A stretch of DNA of 64,000 nucleotides from Thiotrichales bacterium (GCA_947478525.1 CANJVU010000001.1:124001-188000), one strand, 5' to 3'; shown: positions 24,290-33,522, numbered from the stretch's first letter. The notes: generated from the letters alone by a model not told the origin. Translations and numbers: made by a program.

Positions 24290-24976
24290 TTAATCATCTC
24301 GTCCATAACTTTTACGAACTTCAATTAACCCCGCCAAAATCTGATCCTGATCGGTCAGCAGCCGCATGTTAAATGCCGTTAAGTCTGGGTGTAATGGTTT
24401 TAGGTATTGCTGATCAACATCAATTAATAATTGACGAAATATGCACTGCTGGCTTTTACCCAACTTTACCAATACATAAGCGCGATCTTTAATTTTCTTA
24501 TGCGGGCTCAACAGCAAAATGTCGGTATCTATAAAAGCCGGATACATTGAAGAATCATTCATTTTAACGGCGAATGCCGCCTCTGGAAAATCTGACGCAA
24601 CGACAATATGTTGCTTGGATTGAATGGGCTTTGAAAAATCAATGTCTTTTAATTCATCCCATTGTAATAAAGGAATTTGACGTGCAATCTGTGTGTTTGC
24701 CGGGAGTAGTGCACTCACCCAGGAATTGACATCCTGCAGCGGCGCTTTGCCGGTTAGCTGCTCAACCGTGATATTGAAATAGTTGGCAATCGGCTCCAAC
24801 GTGCTCGTATGAGGAGTTGTCGACTTACCGGTTGCTATGCGATGAATCGTCGGTTGCGGAATATTAAGTTCGCGCGCCAAATCCATCGCTCGCATTTTCT
24901 TTTCGAACATCAAGCGACTTAAAATTTCATCCAGGGTTCCATACGGTTGTGTCATCATTTCTCTACTGTCATTCAT
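24290..24976 (-). CDS. XRE-S24 self-cleaving repressor (LexA/CI-like)
   Basis: A protein of about 228 residues. The N-terminal Cro/CI HTH (MDLARELNIPQPTIHRIATG) is followed by a linker and a C-terminal S24 domain with the nucleophile in NDSSMYPAF and a YVLVKLGK strand that may supply the lysine. DNA damage or an antirepressor could trigger cleavage. Start set at ATG 24976; the longer TTG start would run through the predicted operator. A 14-bp palindrome overlaps its own -10 region, indicating autoregulation. The island carries a truncated relative at 20654-21109. Confidence 0.85.
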   Translation of the reverse strand: MNDSREMMTQPYGTLDEILSRLMFEKKMRAMDLARELNIPQPTIHRIATGKSTTPHTSTLEPIANYFNITVEQLTGKAPLQDVNSWVSALLPANTQIARQIPLLQWDELKDIDFSKPIQSKQHIVVASDFPEAAFAVKMNDSSMYPAFIDTDILLLSPHKKIKDRAYVLVKLGKSQQCIFRQLLIDVDQQYLKPLHPDLTAFNMRLLTDQDQILAGLIEVRKSYGRDD

Positions 24977-24985
24977 ATCGGATGG

Positions 24986-24999
24986 TATTGTATACAATA
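24986..24999 (-). promoter_or_regulatory. Operator and promoter of the XRE-S24 gene
   Basis: Perfect 14-bp palindrome TATTGTATACAATA. On the minus strand TTGCAA, 17 bp and TACAAT make a promoter whose -10 lies inside the palindrome, 10 bp upstream of the preferred ATG. A bound repressor would shut its own gene. Confidence 0.65.
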
Positions 25000-25266
25000 T
25001 TCAATATAATTGCAAACCCCTATTGGCAGGACGAGAAAACAAATGCATATTTAATGCAAGTTGAGAAAGAATGCATAACCATAAAATCACAAAGAAAAAA
25101 TATAGCATTGACCCAGATAGAAATGACTGAAACCGCGTAAAAAATTTTAAATAACGCGCCCCAAACGGTATAAAGACGCTTCACACCTTGACGAAATATC
25201 TGTTGTGTTTTAACCTTCGGTTACGTGGCATAGGCAAACCCGCGCAACTTAACAGGATGTTTTCTT

Positions 25267-26211
25267 ATGCTCAATATACTCAACCAACCCAAAGCAGAGC
25301 TGCACATACACCTAGAGGGCAGCTTAGAGCCGGAAATGATGCTTCACCTGGCCAAGCGCAATAACCTTACCCTGAAATATTCATCGATTGACGCGATCCG
25401 CAATGCCTATCACTTTAATAATTTGCAGGAATTTTTGGATTTATATTACCAAGGCATGTCAGTATTAAAAACCGAGCAGGATTATTTTGACCTCACCTAC
25501 GCGTATTTAACCAAGGCACAGCAAGATCACGTCACGCATGCGGAAATGTTTATGGATCCGCAAGCACATTTGTCACGCGGCATTGCACTAAATACGATAT
25601 TCGACGGCATTACCTGTGCCATTACTCAGGCACGCCAGGAATATGGTATTCAGGCCAGCTTAATCGTTTGCTTCTTGCGTCATCTCAGTGAAAATGACGC
25701 CTTAAAAACCTTTGATCAACTAATGCCGTTTCGCCATCAATTTATCGGTATTGGGTTAGATTCCTCCGAGCAAGGCAACCCGCCGAGTAAATTTAAAAAT
25801 TTATTCGATCGTGCCCGTGCTGAAAAACTCAAGCTGGTTGCGCATGCCGGTGAAGAAGGCGCTACGGATTACGTGTGGGAAGCATTGGACATATTGGGTG
25901 TCGATCGCATTGATCATGGCAATGTGATCAGCACGGATAAAGCGTTAATCCAACGGGTAGTTGCCGATAAGATCGCACTGACCATGTGTCCGTTGTCTAA
26001 TCGCAGCTTACAAGTGGCAAAAGATCTGCGTCAACACCCTGCCATGTTGCTGTTAAATAAAGGGGTACGCGTCACCATTAATTCAGATGACCCTGCCTAT
26101 TTTGGCGGCTATGTGAATCAAAATTACCAGGCACTTGCCGAAGCCTTATCGCTCACGGCACAAGATCTGGAAAAATTGATTCACATGAGCTTAGCAGCTA
26201 AGTTTGTTTGA
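25267..26211 (+). CDS. Adenine deaminase (adenosine deaminase-like), C-terminally shortened
   Basis: 314 residues of the metal-dependent ADA fold. HIHLEG near the N-terminus holds the zinc histidines, HAGEEG the catalytic Glu with a zinc histidine, DHGN, and SDDPAYFGGY the zinc Asp. The block GLDSSEQGNPPSKF is characteristic of adenine deaminases over adenosine deaminases, so the reaction is probably adenine to hypoxanthine. The family normally ends 15-30 residues later. Here the sequence stops at LAAKFV, while the next frame continues to a stop at 26255-26257, suggesting a 3' frameshift. AGGATG lies 7 bp before the ATG. An NCS2 purine permease is encoded at 59510-60787. Confidence 0.85.
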   Translation: MLNILNQPKAELHIHLEGSLEPEMMLHLAKRNNLTLKYSSIDAIRNAYHFNNLQEFLDLYYQGMSVLKTEQDYFDLTYAYLTKAQQDHVTHAEMFMDPQAHLSRGIALNTIFDGITCAITQARQEYGIQASLIVCFLRHLSENDALKTFDQLMPFRHQFIGIGLDSSEQGNPPSKFKNLFDRARAEKLKLVAHAGEEGATDYVWEALDILGVDRIDHGNVISTDKALIQRVVADKIALTMCPLSNRSLQVAKDLRQHPAMLLLNKGVRVTINSDDPAYFGGYVNQNYQALAEALSLTAQDLEKLIHMSLAAKFV

Positions 26212-26257
26212 TACCCTTTGCGAAGCGCGTTATCTGCTAATCAACAGCTTCTTTTAG

Positions 26258-26537
26258 TTAGAAAGTATACGTCAACGTCGCATAAGGGCCATTCAACCCT
26301 AAGTCACTGCTGGTCTGCTGCGATGCGGTAATCGCAATGATGCCATTATCTCCCGTATTCGGTACCATTTCAGTAGGATTCACCTGGGTAATTGCATTAA
26401 CATACATGGTCACCATATAACCCGCCCCAATGGATAATGCAGAACCCTTGTCATTAAAAGGAATATCGTAGATAACACCGAGAACATGCCTTTTTGGCTT
26501 TGCAAGGGACCAGGGCGCTTGAAATTTGAGCTTTAAA
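26258..26537 (-). pseudogene. 3' remnant of an outer-membrane beta-barrel gene
   Basis: An open frame without a usable start, running from the end of the DMT gene to a TAA at 26258-26260. It encodes alternating barrel strands (HVLGVIYDIPF, LSIGAGYMVTMYV, YATLTYTF) and the terminal phenylalanine typical of BamA-inserted proteins. About 90 codons remain. The upstream part is absent, apparently lost by deletion against the neighbouring gene. The original family is uncertain. Confidence 0.55.
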
Positions 26538-26538
26538 T

Positions 26539-27486
26539 TTAGTGATCGTGTCGATGATCAACATCGGGAAAATGCGCATGGGTATGGGTTAGCGAACCAT
26601 GACTGTGTTCGTGGCAATGCTCTTCCGTCAAATGTAGCCACACGCCCAACGCCATCAACAATCCGGCAATAATTAACTTAACGCTCAGCGATTCGTGTAA
26701 TAAAGGAATGGCGATGATGGCACCCACAAACGGCGCCACGGAAAAATAAGCGCCGGTTCTGGCCGCTCCCAAATGACGTAAGCTCACCACAAACAACACC
26801 AGGCTAATGCCATACGCCAAACACCCCAACACCATCGCGGCTGTAACGTCATAAAACGAAGGGATACTTACGCCAATCATCACTGCAAGTACCAGGTTTA
26901 CCGCGCCTGCAATCAGACCCTTTAACGCGGCAATCCACGTCGCATCGGTCTGTGATACTTTACGCGTTAAATTATTATCGATGCCCCAGAACAAGCAAGC
27001 ACCCAACACTGCCAGTGATGGCCATAAGCGGGAAAATTGAATTGAACTGGGCCAGCTTAAAATCGCCGCACCCACCACAATCGCCAACATACCAAAAGCG
27101 ATGCGTTTATCGACATTTTCACGAAATACAAACCAGGCCAGCAACGCGGTAAACACCCCTTCCGCGTTCAATAACAACGAAGCGCCAGACGCTGGCATGC
27201 GGGTGAGGCCAAACATCAATAACACCGGTGCAATGACCCCGCCCGAAAAGATCGCGCCCAGCAACCATGGCCATTCGGTCAACGACAATTTAGGTCTTGT
27301 AGAACGCCGTATCATGCGATAAATCGATAAGCCAATACCAGAACCCAGATACAATAACCCCGCCAATAGCCAGGGGTTCAGGGTGGTCAATAAACTCTTG
27401 GAGATCGGTGTGCTAATACCAAATAACAGCGCTGCACCTAAAGCGGCCAATACGCCGGTACCTTTAATATTCCGCTGCCAACTCAT
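26539..27486 (-). CDS. DMT/EamA-family transporter with histidine-rich tail
   Basis: An inner-membrane carrier of about 315 residues and ten hydrophobic segments in two EamA repeats (GAALLFGISTPISK and LGACLFWGIDNNLTRK begin the repeats). The last 25 residues hold nine histidines among Asp/Glu (HCHEHSHGS, then HTHAHF and HRHDH), a likely metal-binding cytosolic tail. ATG 27486 is chosen because GGAGG precedes it by 6 bp; the upstream ATG at 27534 lies inside the preceding gene. Probably cotranscribed with the Bcr-type gene 23 bp upstream. The substrate is unknown; the tail hints at a divalent metal. Confidence 0.85.
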   Translation of the reverse strand: MSWQRNIKGTGVLAALGAALLFGISTPISKSLLTTLNPWLLAGLLYLGSGIGLSIYRMIRRSTRPKLSLTEWPWLLGAIFSGGVIAPVLLMFGLTRMPASGASLLLNAEGVFTALLAWFVFRENVDKRIAFGMLAIVVGAAILSWPSSIQFSRLWPSLAVLGACLFWGIDNNLTRKVSQTDATWIAALKGLIAGAVNLVLAVMIGVSIPSFYDVTAAMVLGCLAYGISLVLFVVSLRHLGAARTGAYFSVAPFVGAIIAIPLLHESLSVKLIIAGLLMALGVWLHLTEEHCHEHSHGSLTHTHAHFPDVDHRHDH

Positions 27487-27509
27487 TTCAGCACCTCCAT
27501 CGATATAGT

Positions 27510-28724
27510 TTATGCCGCCTTTTGACAGCGACACGTTGCAAAAATAAAGTATACCAGCAAAGTGAGCACACCCACCATAATATAACTTCCTGCCAACGCA
27601 GTGCTCTGATGGTCTGCCAGCATCGCGCTGGATAAGACGTAACTCACGATGAACGATAACAACATCTGAATAAATGACAGCAACGCATTGGCGGTACCAC
27701 CCATGGCGCGATACGGTGAAAGTCCCAGCGCCATCGAATTAGGCGTGGTCATCCCCTGGCCTAAAAAGCTCAACATCACTGCCAGCGTGGTGATCAACAG
27801 CCCGGCTTTATTGACGCAAATCATCACGTCTAAAAAAACGCCTGCCAGTAAAATGCAAAACAACGCCGCCACCATGGTTTTTTCCATATCGCAACGTTTC
27901 GCAATGCTTGGGCTGAGCAACTTCCCGGCAATATTACCAACACCAATAAAAATACCCATCCAGCCAAATTGAATGGGCGTTAACCCCAATGTTTTTTGAA
28001 ACACAAAAGGCGCACTGGTGGCGTAGGCGATGCTCACCACCATAGCAAAACCACCGCAAAATGCGAAGGTCATAAAATCGGGTCGCCCTAATAAATACCG
28101 ATAATTTTTGGCATGATGGCGCACATCAAAACTGTGTAAATGTTGGTGTTCATTGGTTTCACGCACCCAAAAACTCACCAGAACCAACAGCAGATAGACC
28201 ACCCCTAATACCACAAAGTTAGCACGCCAGCTGACATAGGTTTGTAAATAACCCCCAACCACCGGTGCAACAATCGGTGATAATGCCAACACCGTACTGA
28301 GATAAGCAGCAACCATCGAGAGTTTTTTCGCGCTAAAAACATCAGTGATCATCGCACGGATGCCGCCCATACAGGCACCTGCACCTAAACCTTGAATTAA
28401 GCGCCCCAACAATAAAACATGACCCGTGGTTGCACCAAAACAAATAATACTTCCCAGTAAATTCAGCAGCAACCCTGGCACCATCACCTTTTTGCGCCCG
28501 ACTTTATCCGACAATGGGCCACAAAAAAATACACTAAGCGCCATCCCCAACATATAAATCGAAATCGTCAATTGTGCCCCCGACTGCCCTATTCCCAAGC
28601 TTTTCTCAATCGCCGGTAGCGAGGGCAAATAAATGTCGACACCAAAAAAATTACTTAATGACACGCCAATGGCGAATAGGCTAACACTCCATTCACGTTT
28701 GGTTAATTGCAAACTTTCTGACAT
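27510..28724 (-). CDS. Bcr/CflA-type MFS multidrug exporter
   Basis: A protein of about 404 residues, 12 TM, drug:H+ antiporter of the DHA1 class. It has the loop 2-3 motif GPLSDKVGRKK, the N-terminal DIYLPSLPAIEKSL typical of Bcr/CflA, and the motif C-like region SPIVAPVVGGYL. ATG 28724 with AAGAG upstream is preferred over an earlier non-ATG start. It is divergent from a TetR gene with two operator-like repeats between them, so the regulator probably represses this pump and the DMT carrier after it. Confidence 0.9.
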   Translation of the reverse strand: MSESLQLTKREWSVSLFAIGVSLSNFFGVDIYLPSLPAIEKSLGIGQSGAQLTISIYMLGMALSVFFCGPLSDKVGRKKVMVPGLLLNLLGSIICFGATTGHVLLLGRLIQGLGAGACMGGIRAMITDVFSAKKLSMVAAYLSTVLALSPIVAPVVGGYLQTYVSWRANFVVLGVVYLLLVLVSFWVRETNEHQHLHSFDVRHHAKNYRYLLGRPDFMTFAFCGGFAMVVSIAYATSAPFVFQKTLGLTPIQFGWMGIFIGVGNIAGKLLSPSIAKRCDMEKTMVAALFCILLAGVFLDVMICVNKAGLLITTLAVMLSFLGQGMTTPNSMALGLSPYRAMGGTANALLSFIQMLLSFIVSYVLSSAMLADHQSTALAGSYIMVGVLTLLVYFIFATCRCQKAA

Positions 28725-28767
28725 GGTATTGCTCTTTTTGTTAAGATAGGAATATAGTCTATAACAA

Positions 28768-28811
28768 ATTGAACGGTCAGTCAATTACAAAATTTTGACG
28801 GGTCACTCAAT
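28768..28811. promoter_or_regulatory. Pair of TetR operator-like repeats
   Basis: ATTGAACGGTCAGTCAAT (28768-28785) and TTTGACGGGTCACTCAAT (28794-28811), two imperfect inverted repeats spaced 26 bp apart, between the divergent exporter and TetR genes. Their position fits joint control of both promoters. Confidence 0.65.
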
Positions 28812-28848
28812 ATGGCATATGATAGAGAGATGAAAGGAGTTATTGCTG

Positions 28849-29433
28849 ATGAAAAAACTACGCCCCACCGGAGATCAAACCCGATTTAATATTTTAAAAG
28901 CTGCCAAAACACTCTTCGTCAAACAAGGCTTTGCCGCCACTTCGATCAGTCAAATTGCCACGCGCGCCAAGATTAATCAAAGCTTGATTTATCATCACTT
29001 TAAAGATAAAAAAAGCCTCTGGCAATTGGTTAAAGAAACCAGCATGCAAGATTACTTTCAAGCATTGAACAAGGTTTTTCAAGATACACACCTCTCTGGT
29101 ATTGAATTTATTCGCACCACCTTCCGCACCCGTATCGAAATGTTTCTCAAAAAACCCGACATCCAAAAAATGCTCTACTGGCAATTATTAGAATCCAATA
29201 CCAGCTTACATCATACACCGCAGCACACACCGGATCTCTGGCTCACAGCCATTAAACGCTTACAAACCGAAAAAAAATTGAGGCAAGACATCTCCGCCGA
29301 ACAAATCCTCGCTGTAATTTCTTCCTGCATCAATGGCCTGGCAATTTATATCGACATGAAACGCCTGCCTCCCCAAGAAATTGAAGCTTGCAGAGCGCTA
29401 ATGGAACAAGCCTGTATTGCAGCGATTGTTTAA
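28849..29433 (+). CDS. TetR-family transcriptional regulator
   Basis: 194 residues. The N-terminal HTH is classical: RFNILKAAKTLFVKQGF, then TSISQIATRAKINQSLIYHHF, followed by KDKKSLW. The C-terminal ligand domain is helical and not diagnostic. ATG 28849 has AAAGGAG 9 bp upstream; the in-frame TTG two codons earlier is less likely. It is divergent from the Bcr-type exporter, with a double operator in the gap, so it probably controls that pump and itself. Confidence 0.9.
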   Translation: MKKLRPTGDQTRFNILKAAKTLFVKQGFAATSISQIATRAKINQSLIYHHFKDKKSLWQLVKETSMQDYFQALNKVFQDTHLSGIEFIRTTFRTRIEMFLKKPDIQKMLYWQLLESNTSLHHTPQHTPDLWLTAIKRLQTEKKLRQDISAEQILAVISSCINGLAIYIDMKRLPPQEIEACRALMEQACIAAIV

Positions 29434-29453
29434 CCTGCCGAATCTATTCCTAC

Positions 29454-29969
29454 TTATTTCCTTTGCTCTAACTGCAACAAACACGCCTTTTTATCCAACC
29501 CACCGCCAAACCCCGTCAGGTGGCCATTGCTGCCAATGACGCGATGACAAGGGATCACGATGGAAATGGGGTTCTGGCCATTGGCCATTCCAACGGCGCG
29601 TGCTTTGTTTTTATTGCCGACTCTGCTCGCCTGCTCACCATAAGAAATGGTTTTGCCATAGGGAATTTGTAACAACTGATGCCACGCTTGTTTTTGAAAA
29701 TCGGTGCCATTGAGTACTAATGGCAAGTCAAAAATCTTACGCTTTCCTTGGAAATATTCGCTCAATTGTTGCTTGGTGTTAACAATGGTTGACTCACGTT
29801 CATCCTGACGCAACGCACTCATCATCGGCGCATAATGTTTGTGATCACAATCGGTATCCCAAAAAATGGCGTGCAGTCCTTGTGGCGAAGTGATGATGGT
29901 GAGTTTGCTCACGGGTGAATCCATTACGCCATAGGTCGCGTCTTTGGGTAATGCTTGAATGCCTCTCAT
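29454..29969 (-). CDS. ogt: Methylated-DNA-protein-cysteine methyltransferase
   Basis: A suicide repair protein of about 171 residues that moves methyl from O6-methylguanine to its own cysteine in IPCHRVIGSNG. Other family blocks are FQKQAWHQLLQIPYGKTISYG, ARAVGMANGQNP and LTGFGGGLDKK. ATG 29969 overlaps the stop of the Ada-AlkA gene (ATGA) and has GGAGG 7 bp before it, so translation is coupled. Together with the upstream gene it forms an alkylation-repair operon. Confidence 0.93.
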   Translation of the reverse strand: MRGIQALPKDATYGVMDSPVSKLTIITSPQGLHAIFWDTDCDHKHYAPMMSALRQDERESTIVNTKQQLSEYFQGKRKIFDLPLVLNGTDFQKQAWHQLLQIPYGKTISYGEQASRVGNKNKARAVGMANGQNPISIVIPCHRVIGSNGHLTGFGGGLDKKACLLQLEQRK

Positions 29970-31405
29970 CACTGATCCTCCATCGGTAAATTCCATAATA
30001 AAATCGCGGCATAGGCACGCCAGGGGTTCCAGATTGTTGAATCCAACTGCAAACGCAACATCTGTTTTTTTAGTTCCAAATCGGTTGCGGGGAATGCATT
30101 GGGATTACGCAACGCACGCATCGCAATATATTCCACGGTCCAAGCGCCAATGCCTTTGATTAACAACAACTTGCGACAGGTATCCTCAAAATCTGCGGTA
30201 CCATCAAGCAGCAGGTTTTTGTCAGCAACCTGGCGCGCCAAAGCTTTCAGCGTTTCGATTTTTGCATTGGTTAACCCAATGCTGGATAAGTCTGCCGCGA
30301 ATAGCTGCTCCGGCGTCGGGGAAAAACGCTGCAACGGTAGCAATGGATCCAAGGTTTGCCGCTCCCCACAGACTTCGACGATTCTACCGAGCACGGTCCG
30401 CGCTGCTTTCACACTGATTTTTTGCCCCACCACCGCACGCACCGCCAGTTCAAAACCATCCCATCCACCAGGGATTCTTAAGCCTGGATGTTGCGCCAAC
30501 CAGGGCTGCAATTTTGGATCTTGCTGCAGGCCGGCTTCAATCGCCATCGGGTCACAATCCAGGTCAAACATATTTTTCAAGCGGGCGACAAACTCCAGGG
30601 TATTGGCGCTTTTATTCAACTTCACCTCAACGTCGATTTTGTGCTTTTCGCCATGCGTGACTTTGACCCAACCACGAATATCACCGAGGGTAATCAAGCG
30701 TTGATAACAATCTTGCTCCACCCACTCCACGCCCGCAATGGCACGGTTTGCAAAAAAACGCAGCATTTGGTTCCAGGCATAAGGCGGTCGATAGCTTAAT
30801 TGAAAACGCAACTGACCTTTTGATTCTGATTGTGGTGTTTTTCTGACTTCGCTGGGCGTTTTATGAAATCGGCTTTTGAATGCATCATTAAACCGACGAA
30901 TCGATTGAAACCCTGAGCTAAAGGCAATTTCAGTAATCGACAGCGACGACTGATCCAACAAATTACGTGCCAGATCCAACTTCTTCGACAACAAAATTGA
31001 TTGCGGGTTCGTGCCTACTTGTTGCTGAAATAACTCGCGCAACCAACGTTCGCCAACCCCCAATCTTTCTGCCAAGGCACTCATGGGTAACTCTTCCAGC
31101 GCAAAACAATCCATGATACGAATGGCGCGCTGCACCGTCGCAGAAGTACCCATCCACGCCGCAGAACCAGGTGCCGTTTCGGGCCGACAACGCATACAGG
31201 GTCGATACCCTGCTGCTTCTGCCTGCACGGCGTGAATAAAAAACTCCAGGTTTTTGAGCTGCGCTTTTCTGGCAGGACACGTGGGTCGGCAATAAATCTG
31301 CGTGGTTTTAACGGCGACAAAAAACTTACCGTCAAAACGCGGATCACGTGCCAAATGGGCGCGGTAAAACTCAGCATTGTCATAAGTAAATGTCATCGTT
31401 ATCAT
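29969..31405 (-). CDS. Ada-AlkA fusion: alkylation sensor and 3-methyladenine glycosylase
   Basis: 478 residues in three parts. The Ada zinc domain (about 5-78) has C39, C43, C70 and C73; C39 is the expected phosphotriester methyl acceptor. An AraC-type double HTH covers about 85-190 (ALAERLGVGERWLRELF and ITEIAFSSGFQSIRRFNDAF). An AlkA glycosylase covers about 195-470 with the HhH LLIKGIGAWTVEYIAMRAL at 414-432 and catalytic D442 in FPATDLELKK. It should sense DNA methylation, activate its own operon and excise alkylated purines. The methyl-guanine transferase part of classical Ada is supplied separately by the overlapping ogt gene. The start may be ATG 31405 or three codons later. Confidence 0.93.
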   Translation of the reverse strand: MITMTFTYDNAEFYRAHLARDPRFDGKFFVAVKTTQIYCRPTCPARKAQLKNLEFFIHAVQAEAAGYRPCMRCRPETAPGSAAWMGTSATVQRAIRIMDCFALEELPMSALAERLGVGERWLRELFQQQVGTNPQSILLSKKLDLARNLLDQSSLSITEIAFSSGFQSIRRFNDAFKSRFHKTPSEVRKTPQSESKGQLRFQLSYRPPYAWNQMLRFFANRAIAGVEWVEQDCYQRLITLGDIRGWVKVTHGEKHKIDVEVKLNKSANTLEFVARLKNMFDLDCDPMAIEAGLQQDPKLQPWLAQHPGLRIPGGWDGFELAVRAVVGQKISVKAARTVLGRIVEVCGERQTLDPLLPLQRFSPTPEQLFAADLSSIGLTNAKIETLKALARQVADKNLLLDGTADFEDTCRKLLLIKGIGAWTVEYIAMRALRNPNAFPATDLELKKQMLRLQLDSTIWNPWRAYAAILLWNLPMEDQ

Positions 31406-31560
31406 CAGTTCGCTTGATTAAGAAGATGATATCAGCTTCAACAAATCGCAGCTAGCCAGAACCGGCGGTTGATTTTTTTAATGCACCTACTTTGTATTTT
31501 CGCGCCACTGAGATAGAATGTGATCAACACAATCCATTAGACCCAACATAAAGGTGGTTA

Positions 31561-32934
31561 ATGCAAGAATCTAACCGCATCGAATTCAAACGCGAATTAA
31601 CTGACTCTTTAGAAAAAGCAGTTATTGCTTTTTTGAATTACCGTGATGGCGGTGTTATTTATATTGGCATTGACGATAAAACACATACAGCTGTTGGCAT
31701 AACTAATGCTGATGCCACACAGCTCAAAATCAAAGATCGCATTAAAAATAATATTAGCCCATCCACCATGGGTTTATTTGATGTGATTGTGGATAGGCGT
31801 GATGAAAAGCAAATTGTTAAAATCACTGTCGCCAGCGGTTCTGAAAAACCATATTATCTATCCAAACTTGGCATGTCTGCTAAAGGCTGTTTTATCCGAA
31901 TTGGTAGTGCATCTGAACCTATGCCTGCAAAGATAATTGAAAATTTATTCGCAAGTAGAATTCGCAACTCCATTGGTACAATCCGAGCACGCAATCAGGC
32001 GCTTACTTTTGAACAATTAAAAATTTATTATCATGAAACCCCCTTCAAACTGAATGACCAATTTGCGCGAAACCTTGAACTCCTAACCACTAACGGTGAC
32101 TTTAATTACGCTGCTTATTTGCTTGCCGATGTCAATGGTGTGTCTATTAAAGTTGCCAAATATGTTGGCACTAATAGAGTCAATTTGATCGAAAACGAAG
32201 AGTATGGTTATTGTTCATTGGTGAAAGCAACCAAAGCGGTATTGGAAAAACTCAAAGTGGAAAATAAAACATTTGCACGTATTACCGCGGATAAGCGCGA
32301 AGAGCGCAAATTATTAAATCCAATGGCGCTACGTGAGGGCGTGATTAATGCCATTATCCATAATAACTATACCAATGAAGTACCTCCAAAATTTGAATTA
32401 TTTGCTAACCGATTGGAGATCACCTCTGCGGGTGGCTTGCCTGGTGGATTTAATGAAGATGAGTTCTTTATGGGCTATTCTGTTCCACAAAATAAAGAGC
32501 TAATGCGTATTTTTCGAGATTTAGATATGGTAGAACAACTTGGATCAGGAGTGCCGCGCATTTTAGAGCATTATCCACGCACAATTTACCATTTCACTGC
32601 GCATTTTACGCGACTTGTATTTCCATTTACAGAGGGATTTAATCAAGTTACCGGACAGGCTACCGGACAAGCTGAATCTATTCTTACAGAAGGCGCTTAT
32701 CAAAATACGGATCAAGCTACCGGACAAGCTACCGGACAAGCTAAAATTCTTTTGAAATTCTGTGAAACACCACATTCGACCAAAGAAATCATGGCATACC
32801 TTGATTTAAGTCATCGTGAATCTTTTCGTGATACACTTTTGTTACCGCTTATCACAGCTGGGAAATTAGCATTAACAATACCAGAAAAACCTTCTAGCCC
32901 GAATCAACGCTATATTACTGTAAAAATAAAATGA
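31561..32934 (+). CDS. AlbA_2 (Schlafen-like) ATP-binding regulator
   Basis: 457 residues. The N-terminal AlbA_2 domain (ESNRIEFKRELTDSLEKAVIAF, then DGGVIYIGIDD) is followed by an HATPase_c_4-type region (LREGVINAIIHNNY, FELFANRLEITSAGGLP, MVEQLGSGVPRILE). Next comes a Q-rich linker with repeated TGQATGQ at about residues 363-395, and a C-terminal winged-helix-like segment (TKEIMAYLDLSHRESFRDTLLLPL). The family is often annotated as RecG-like helicase or putative transcriptional regulator; helicase motifs are absent here. The cellular role is unclear, with DNA binding the likeliest. SD AAGGTGG is close to the ATG. Divergent from the Ada-AlkA gene. Confidence 0.85.
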   Translation: MQESNRIEFKRELTDSLEKAVIAFLNYRDGGVIYIGIDDKTHTAVGITNADATQLKIKDRIKNNISPSTMGLFDVIVDRRDEKQIVKITVASGSEKPYYLSKLGMSAKGCFIRIGSASEPMPAKIIENLFASRIRNSIGTIRARNQALTFEQLKIYYHETPFKLNDQFARNLELLTTNGDFNYAAYLLADVNGVSIKVAKYVGTNRVNLIENEEYGYCSLVKATKAVLEKLKVENKTFARITADKREERKLLNPMALREGVINAIIHNNYTNEVPPKFELFANRLEITSAGGLPGGFNEDEFFMGYSVPQNKELMRIFRDLDMVEQLGSGVPRILEHYPRTIYHFTAHFTRLVFPFTEGFNQVTGQATGQAESILTEGAYQNTDQATGQATGQAKILLKFCETPHSTKEIMAYLDLSHRESFRDTLLLPLITAGKLALTIPEKPSSPNQRYITVKIK

Positions 32935-32975
32935 AAACAGGACAATAACAAAAATACGTTACTGGAGAAAACACC

Positions 32976-33386
32976 ATGACCTTCACACACAAACTGGTTG
33001 CCATTATTAACAAAGACGTTGAAATAGGCGTTGCCATGAACGCAGTGGCACATGCTTCTCTTGCCATTGGCGCCAAGATTGGCGCTGAGCATTTGCATAT
33101 CAAAAGCTATTAAGACGCCACTCAAAACACCTGGCCAATTTCCGCGATGCCTTATATTATTTTACGCGGCAAATCCAATGAGATTGGCAAAGCAGTTACT
33201 GAAGCACGGGCTCAATCCATAGAATGCGTCTCATTTTTAGAAACCATGACTGGCGGCAGTTATGTTGAACAAATGGAAAAAACCGCTCAAACCACGGCAG
33301 AAAATCTGAAATTTTACGCTGCGGTTTTATATGGCCCGTGGGAAACCGTCAGCGCGATTACTAAAAAGTTTTCGTTGTATAAGTAG
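32976..33386 (+). pseudogene. DUF2000 (Pth2-like) gene with an in-frame stop
   Basis: An ATG at 32976 with GGAG 8 bp upstream opens a 137-codon frame interrupted only by TAA at 33111-33113 (codon 46). The part before it (THKLVAIINKDVEIGVAMNA, then HASLAIGAKIG) and the part after it (MPYIILRGKSNEIGKAVTEA, then YGPWETVSAITKKFSLYK) are the two halves of one DUF2000 protein, a family with a peptidyl-tRNA hydrolase 2-like fold. A single substitution would explain it. Translation could restart at ATG 33147, giving a 79-residue fragment. Otherwise the gene is intact, so inactivation looks recent, or the stop is a sequencing error. Confidence 0.8.
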
Positions 33387-33426
33387 GCTATACGCATATA
33401 ACTTATGGGCCATGGTGGATAATGGG

Positions 33427-33477
33427 CAATATTGAGCAACAATTTACTTTTAATTATTGCTCAATATTGCTCAATAT
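33427..33477. promoter_or_regulatory. Three TTGCTCAATAT half-sites upstream of fic
   Basis: CAATATTGAGCAA (33427-33439) and TTGCTCAATATTG (33457-33469) form a perfect 13-bp inverted repeat. A third half-site, TTGCTCAATAT (33467-33477), overlaps the second in direct orientation. The array ends 46 bp before the fic ATG and looks like a multi-site operator, possibly for the winged helix of the Fic protein itself. Confidence 0.6.
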
Positions 33478-33522
33478 GGCATAATCCTCATTACCACACT
33501 CATCTAATGAGGCGAAATAAAG

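Noticed and set aside
24998..25266. Purine riboswitch before the adenine deaminase gene
   Set aside because: The conserved loop and junction bases of the purine aptamer are not found; the stretch shows only a modest SD and no clear terminator.
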